From Rickettsiales bacterium (GTDB lineage Bacteria > Pseudomonadota > Alphaproteobacteria > G027485855): a stretch of 64,000 nucleotides of DNA. The position numbers and the translations under genes are program-made. The notes under the pieces are model-generated. The model was given only the letters and a program-made list of their open reading frames with translations, was not told the origin of the DNA and searched no databases. Location: contig JAIXQD010000008.1 of NCBI GenBank assembly GCA_027485855.1, positions 1-64,000 of the forward strand, in the 5' to 3' direction. Every line of letters begins with the position of its first letter. Position 1 is the first letter of the stretch. This document shows positions 61,203-64,000 of the stretch, one piece after another.

Positions 61203-61949
61203 CTTGAAGCATTGCAAATTGATTTGTGGTTACAGCCGCTGGCTGCGGCTTTGTTGGCCGGTCTTGCCGCGCCTTGGGCCTTGCGGCTGGGCTGGCATGG
61301 CGCTGTGCGCCCCGATAACGAGCCTTGGCTTGGCTATTGGCAAAAGCCCGTGGCTATGCCGCCAGAGCTGAGCACCGATATTGCCACCATTCTTGCTGTG
61401 GCGCTGGCCGCATGGCTGTGTAGCCTTACAACAGGGCTGTGGCCCGCGATTTTGCTGGCGCTTTTTTGTGCGCTGGCTTTGGCGCAAGCCACTATCGACT
61501 GGCACACACGGCTTTTGTCCGACGAGCTCAGCGCCGATATTGCCCTTTTGGGCGTGCTGTGGGTTTTAACCGGCGGCGGCGATATGTGGCAATTTTTAGG
61601 GGCCGGCATTTTGGGCGGGGTCGCGTTATTTTTAGCGACAATTTACAGCCGCTGGCGCGGACGCGAAATGCTGGGCATGGGCGATGTAAAACTTTTGCCC
61701 GCTCTTGGCCTGTGGTTGCCGCTGCCCAGTTTAGGCATATTTTTATTTAGTGCCGGCCTTTTAGGCATAGTGATTAATTTATATTTTCGTTGGGCCAAAC
61801 GCCGCGCGCCACTTCGCCCAACAGATAATAGCCCAACAGATAGTGGCTCAGCCGATAATGCCGACAACAGCGCGGCCAGCCCCTTTGGCCCCGCTCTCAT
61901 TGGTGCGGCCTTTATTGTGCTGTTGCTAAATTTTTATCAACTGATTTAA
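61200..61949 (+). CDS. Prepilin peptidase-like (A24) membrane protein
   Basis: A 249-residue membrane protein with about six to seven hydrophobic helices. The two aspartate sites of the A24 family are visible: ATIDWHTRLLSD (first Asp region) and MLGMGDVKLLPALGLW (GxGDxK). It would cleave and perhaps methylate prepilins. It is shorter than PilD and lacks the N-terminal zinc-cysteine motif. It may serve the pilin-like gene at 399-1106. Its ATG lies within a duplicated stop region. Confidence 0.85.
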   Translation: MLEALQIDLWLQPLAAALLAGLAAPWALRLGWHGAVRPDNEPWLGYWQKPVAMPPELSTDIATILAVALAAWLCSLTTGLWPAILLALFCALALAQATIDWHTRLLSDELSADIALLGVLWVLTGGGDMWQFLGAGILGGVALFLATIYSRWRGREMLGMGDVKLLPALGLWLPLPSLGIFLFSAGLLGIVINLYFRWAKRRAPLRPTDNSPTDSGSADNADNSAASPFGPALIGAAFIVLLLNFYQLI

Positions 61950-61963
61950 CTCTTGCCCATGAA

Positions 61964-63574
61964 CTAGGCCGAGCGCAGCTTTCGTAAAAACCCGCCCATG
62001 GCGCCATTCAGCCCGTCGGCCTCTTGCGCAATGGATTGGCTGGCGCGCAACACCTCATTGGCCGCCGCCGCCAGCTCGCTGGCCGATTGTGTGACGCCAA
62101 CAATATTGCTGGCCACCTCTTGCGTGCCGCCAGCAGCCTGCTGCACATTGCGGGCAATTTCTTGCGTAGCCGCGCCCTGCTCTTCAACGGCGGCCGCAAT
62201 GGTGCCGCTAATATCATTCATATCGCGAATTGTGCCGGCAATATTTTTAATGGCCGTCACCACATCATTGGTTGAGGCCTGAATGGCACCAATTTGTGTG
62301 GCGATATCCTCGGTCGCGCGGGCGGTTTGTCCGGCCAGGTTTTTCACCTCGCTTGCGACCACAGCAAAGCCCTTGCCTGCTTCGCCAGCACGGGCGGCCT
62401 CGATTGTGGCATTCAGCGCCAAAAGATTGGTTTGTGCAGCAATATCATTGATCAGCTGAATAACCTCGCCAATGCGCTGCGCGCCTTGCGCCAAAGCATT
62501 GACCTTGTCATTGGTTAGCTCAGCCTCGCCTACCGCACGCAAAGCCACATCGCGTGAGCGACTGACTTGTTGGCTAATTTCGCGGATAGAAGCCGATAGC
62601 TCTTCGGCAGCGCTGGCCACCGTTTGCACCGAGCCGCTAGCTTCTTCGGCGGCGCTGGCCACCACGCCTGATTGCATATTGCTTTGCTCTGAGTTGGCCA
62701 CCATGGTTTGTGCCGAATTTTCAAGCTCGCCCGAGGCCTGCCCCAGATTTTTTACAATGCCCTGCACATTGGCCTCTAGCTGTTGCGCTAAATCGGCTAA
62801 GGCGCGCTTGCGCTCTTCTTCGGCCTGTTGTTTTTGCTGGGCTTGCTCGATGGTCATTTGTTTGACGCGGCGGCCCTGCTCTTGGAACACCAGCACCGCC
62901 CGCGCCATTTCGCCCACTTCATCTTGTTGCTGCGTGGCCGGCACTTCAACATCGAGCCGGTCTTTCGCAAGCTCGCGCATGGCGGCCGTTAGTGATTTTA
63001 CCGGCAAGCTCACGCTGCGCCCCATACCCCAGGCAATAAGAATATTGACCACAACTTGCAGCAGCAACATCCACCACACCATGCTGCGATCGGTTTGGAT
63101 TTGCTCATTCATGGCTTCGCGCTTGGCTTTGGTATCGTCCATAGCGTATTGATGCAGCTTATTATTAGTTGCCAATACTGCCGCAAGCAGTTTTTCAGTT
63201 TGGCCCGTATCACCGTCCTGAATGGCGCTATAAAGCTCATCATAATTTGCCATGGCTGCACGTGTCAGCTCTTGTATGTCTTTATCGGTGACAATCTCTT
63301 TGATTTCTTTAAATTCGGTTTGCACCGTTTGATGATAGGGACGCAAATCGGCATTGGGCGATTTGCCGGCGGCCTGCATCATGTCATTAATGGCGGTTTG
63401 GATAATGCCCGAGCTCTCAGACAAATGGGCGATTTTATCGACACTGACATTGGTGATGTTGATGTTTTCTATGGTTGATAAATTGCGCAACCCCATAAAC
63501 ACCACGAGGGCCAAAACCACCGCATTGCCCAGCGCAATGCGTTTGCCAATGCTAATATTTTGCAGACTGATCAT
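61964..63574 (-). CDS. Methyl-accepting chemotaxis protein
   Basis: A 536-residue receptor. TM helix 1 at about 13-29 ([17 protein letters not shown]), a short helical periplasmic domain to 160, TM helix 2 at 165-184 ([20 protein letters not shown]), a HAMP domain, and the signalling hairpin with [20 protein letters not shown] and [16 protein letters not shown]. It shares most of the signalling tip with the receptor at 54477-56438, but has no PAS domain. It starts 9 bp after the EAL-domain gene. Confidence 0.94.
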   Translation of the reverse strand: MISLQNISIGKRIALGNAVVLALVVFMGLRNLSTIENINITNVSVDKIAHLSESSGIIQTAINDMMQAAGKSPNADLRPYHQTVQTEFKEIKEIVTDKDIQELTRAAMANYDELYSAIQDGDTGQTEKLLAAVLATNNKLHQYAMDDTKAKREAMNEQIQTDRSMVWWMLLLQVVVNILIAWGMGRSVSLPVKSLTAAMRELAKDRLDVEVPATQQQDEVGEMARAVLVFQEQGRRVKQMTIEQAQQKQQAEEERKRALADLAQQLEANVQGIVKNLGQASGELENSAQTMVANSEQSNMQSGVVASAAEEASGSVQTVASAAEELSASIREISQQVSRSRDVALRAVGEAELTNDKVNALAQGAQRIGEVIQLINDIAAQTNLLALNATIEAARAGEAGKGFAVVASEVKNLAGQTARATEDIATQIGAIQASTNDVVTAIKNIAGTIRDMNDISGTIAAAVEEQGAATQEIARNVQQAAGGTQEVASNIVGVTQSASELAAAANEVLRASQSIAQEADGLNGAMGGFLRKLRSA

Positions 63575-63583
63575 TATAATCCC

Positions 63584-64000
63584 CTATGCTTTCTGCTGTC
63601 GCCATTGTGATAACCAATTTAACATTTCGGCCGCCGGTATCGGGCGACCAATAAAAAATCCCTGCGCGTAATCGGCGCCCAGCTCGCGTAATTTTTCAAA
63701 CGCGGCCAAATCTTCTACGCCTTCTGCCACAACTTTAAGCGATAAATTATGACCAAGATCGATAATCGATTTCACAATCGCTTGATTATCACGATTATGG
63801 GCAATATCAACCACAAATTGCCGATCAATTTTAAGTTCGGTCACGGGCAGGCGCTGCAATTCACGAATAGAGCTGCGGCCCGTGCCAAAATCATCAATCG
63901 CCACGCTGATATTGCGCAAACGCATGCGCACCAGCACATCCATGGTCATCGATAAATCACGCATGGCCTCGGGCTCGCTGATTTCAAGCGCCAGGCGCTG
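63584..64000 (-). CDS. EAL-domain protein, C-terminal end only (cut by window edge)
   Basis: The 138 codons present cover the end of an EAL domain: LALEISEPEAM, then VAIDDFGTGRSSIRELQRLP (metal Asp pair), ELKIDRQFVVDI and VVAEGVEDLAAFEKLRELG, then QGFFIGRPIPA. EAL domains hydrolyse cyclic di-GMP. The catalytic EAL motif itself is beyond the window, so activity cannot be judged. The C-terminal end is intact, and the gene probably precedes the chemoreceptor in one transcript, linking c-di-GMP and motility. Confidence 0.9.
   Translation of the reverse strand, partial: QRLALEISEPEAMRDLSMTMDVLVRMRLRNISVAIDDFGTGRSSIRELQRLPVTELKIDRQFVVDIAHNRDNQAIVKSIIDLGHNLSLKVVAEGVEDLAAFEKLRELGADYAQGFFIGRPIPAAEMLNWLSQWRQQKA

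Noticed and set aside
1..64000. Prophage, insertion sequence or integron
   Set aside because: No integrase, transposase, terminal repeats or phage structural genes were seen; the HNH and ankyrin genes alone do not indicate a mobile element.
1..64000. tRNA or rRNA genes
   Set aside because: No cloverleaf with a TTCRA loop and CCA end, and no rRNA sequence, was recognised in the intergenic regions by reading.

Overview
The window reads as chromosome from an alphaproteobacterium of moderate GC (slightly above 50% by eye), probably motile and free-living and probably from a poorly sampled lineage. The support is gene order typical of that class: hrcA divergent from rph-rdgB-hemW with grpE and dnaKJ nearby; the LppC-like lipoprotein next to rsmI-yraN-gshB; a small twin-helix protein followed by PduO-type adenosyltransferase, etfB and etfA; and a YifL/LptM-like lipoprotein divergent from a TlpA-like thioredoxin. 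There is no phage, plasmid, integrase, transposase, rRNA, tRNA or CRISPR that I could recognise.

Layout. 0-2.1 kb: three tandem pilin-like genes; only the middle one has an intact start, and the third is frameshifted. 2.1-5.4 kb: a leftward run of uncharacterised genes plus an ExoD-like membrane protein. 5.4-9.4 kb: a TPR-containing GT41 (OGT-like) glycosyltransferase followed by four small, partly overlapping genes that look like diverged paralogues. 9.5-12.8 kb: four leftward genes for a membrane-hairpin protein family; two related-looking genes lie at 32.9-34.7 kb. 12.9-18.4 kb: dnaJ, dnaK, grpE and hrcA around a DOPA-dioxygenase-like gene. 18.5-26.8 kb: rph-rdgB-hemW, a triplicated small gene, a pentapeptide-repeat protein, and the LppC/rsmI/yraN/gshB block. 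26.8-32.1 kb: a methyltransferase, an ammonium transporter with a candidate sigma-54 promoter, a thioesterase and an RNA m5U methyltransferase.

32.1-45.7 kb: unknown membrane proteins, rlmI-gpt, recX, an ankyrin protein, an MFS permease, a secreted nuclease and class I FBP aldolase with overlapping start codons, a LysR regulator, epmA, an outer-membrane barrel, and the lipoprotein/TlpA pair. 45.8-48.8 kb: the electron-transfer flavoprotein operon. 48.9-56.4 kb: a 573-residue unknown, a nucleoside deoxyribosyltransferase-like protein, a subtilase-like lipoprotein, a family 2 glycosyltransferase and a chemoreceptor. 56.6-64 kb: ettA, three uncharacterised genes, an HNH nuclease, a prepilin-peptidase-like protein, a second chemoreceptor and the end of an EAL-domain gene.

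The least explained content is lineage-specific: tandem families of short proteins (four groups), a membrane-hairpin family with a shared C-terminal tail, and many short tandem duplications placed at or next to stop codons. The pilin-like locus at the left edge and the prepilin peptidase near the right edge may belong to one surface system, but the proteins lack the classical prepilin motif. All calls are from reading the sequence and remembered family motifs; no database search was run.
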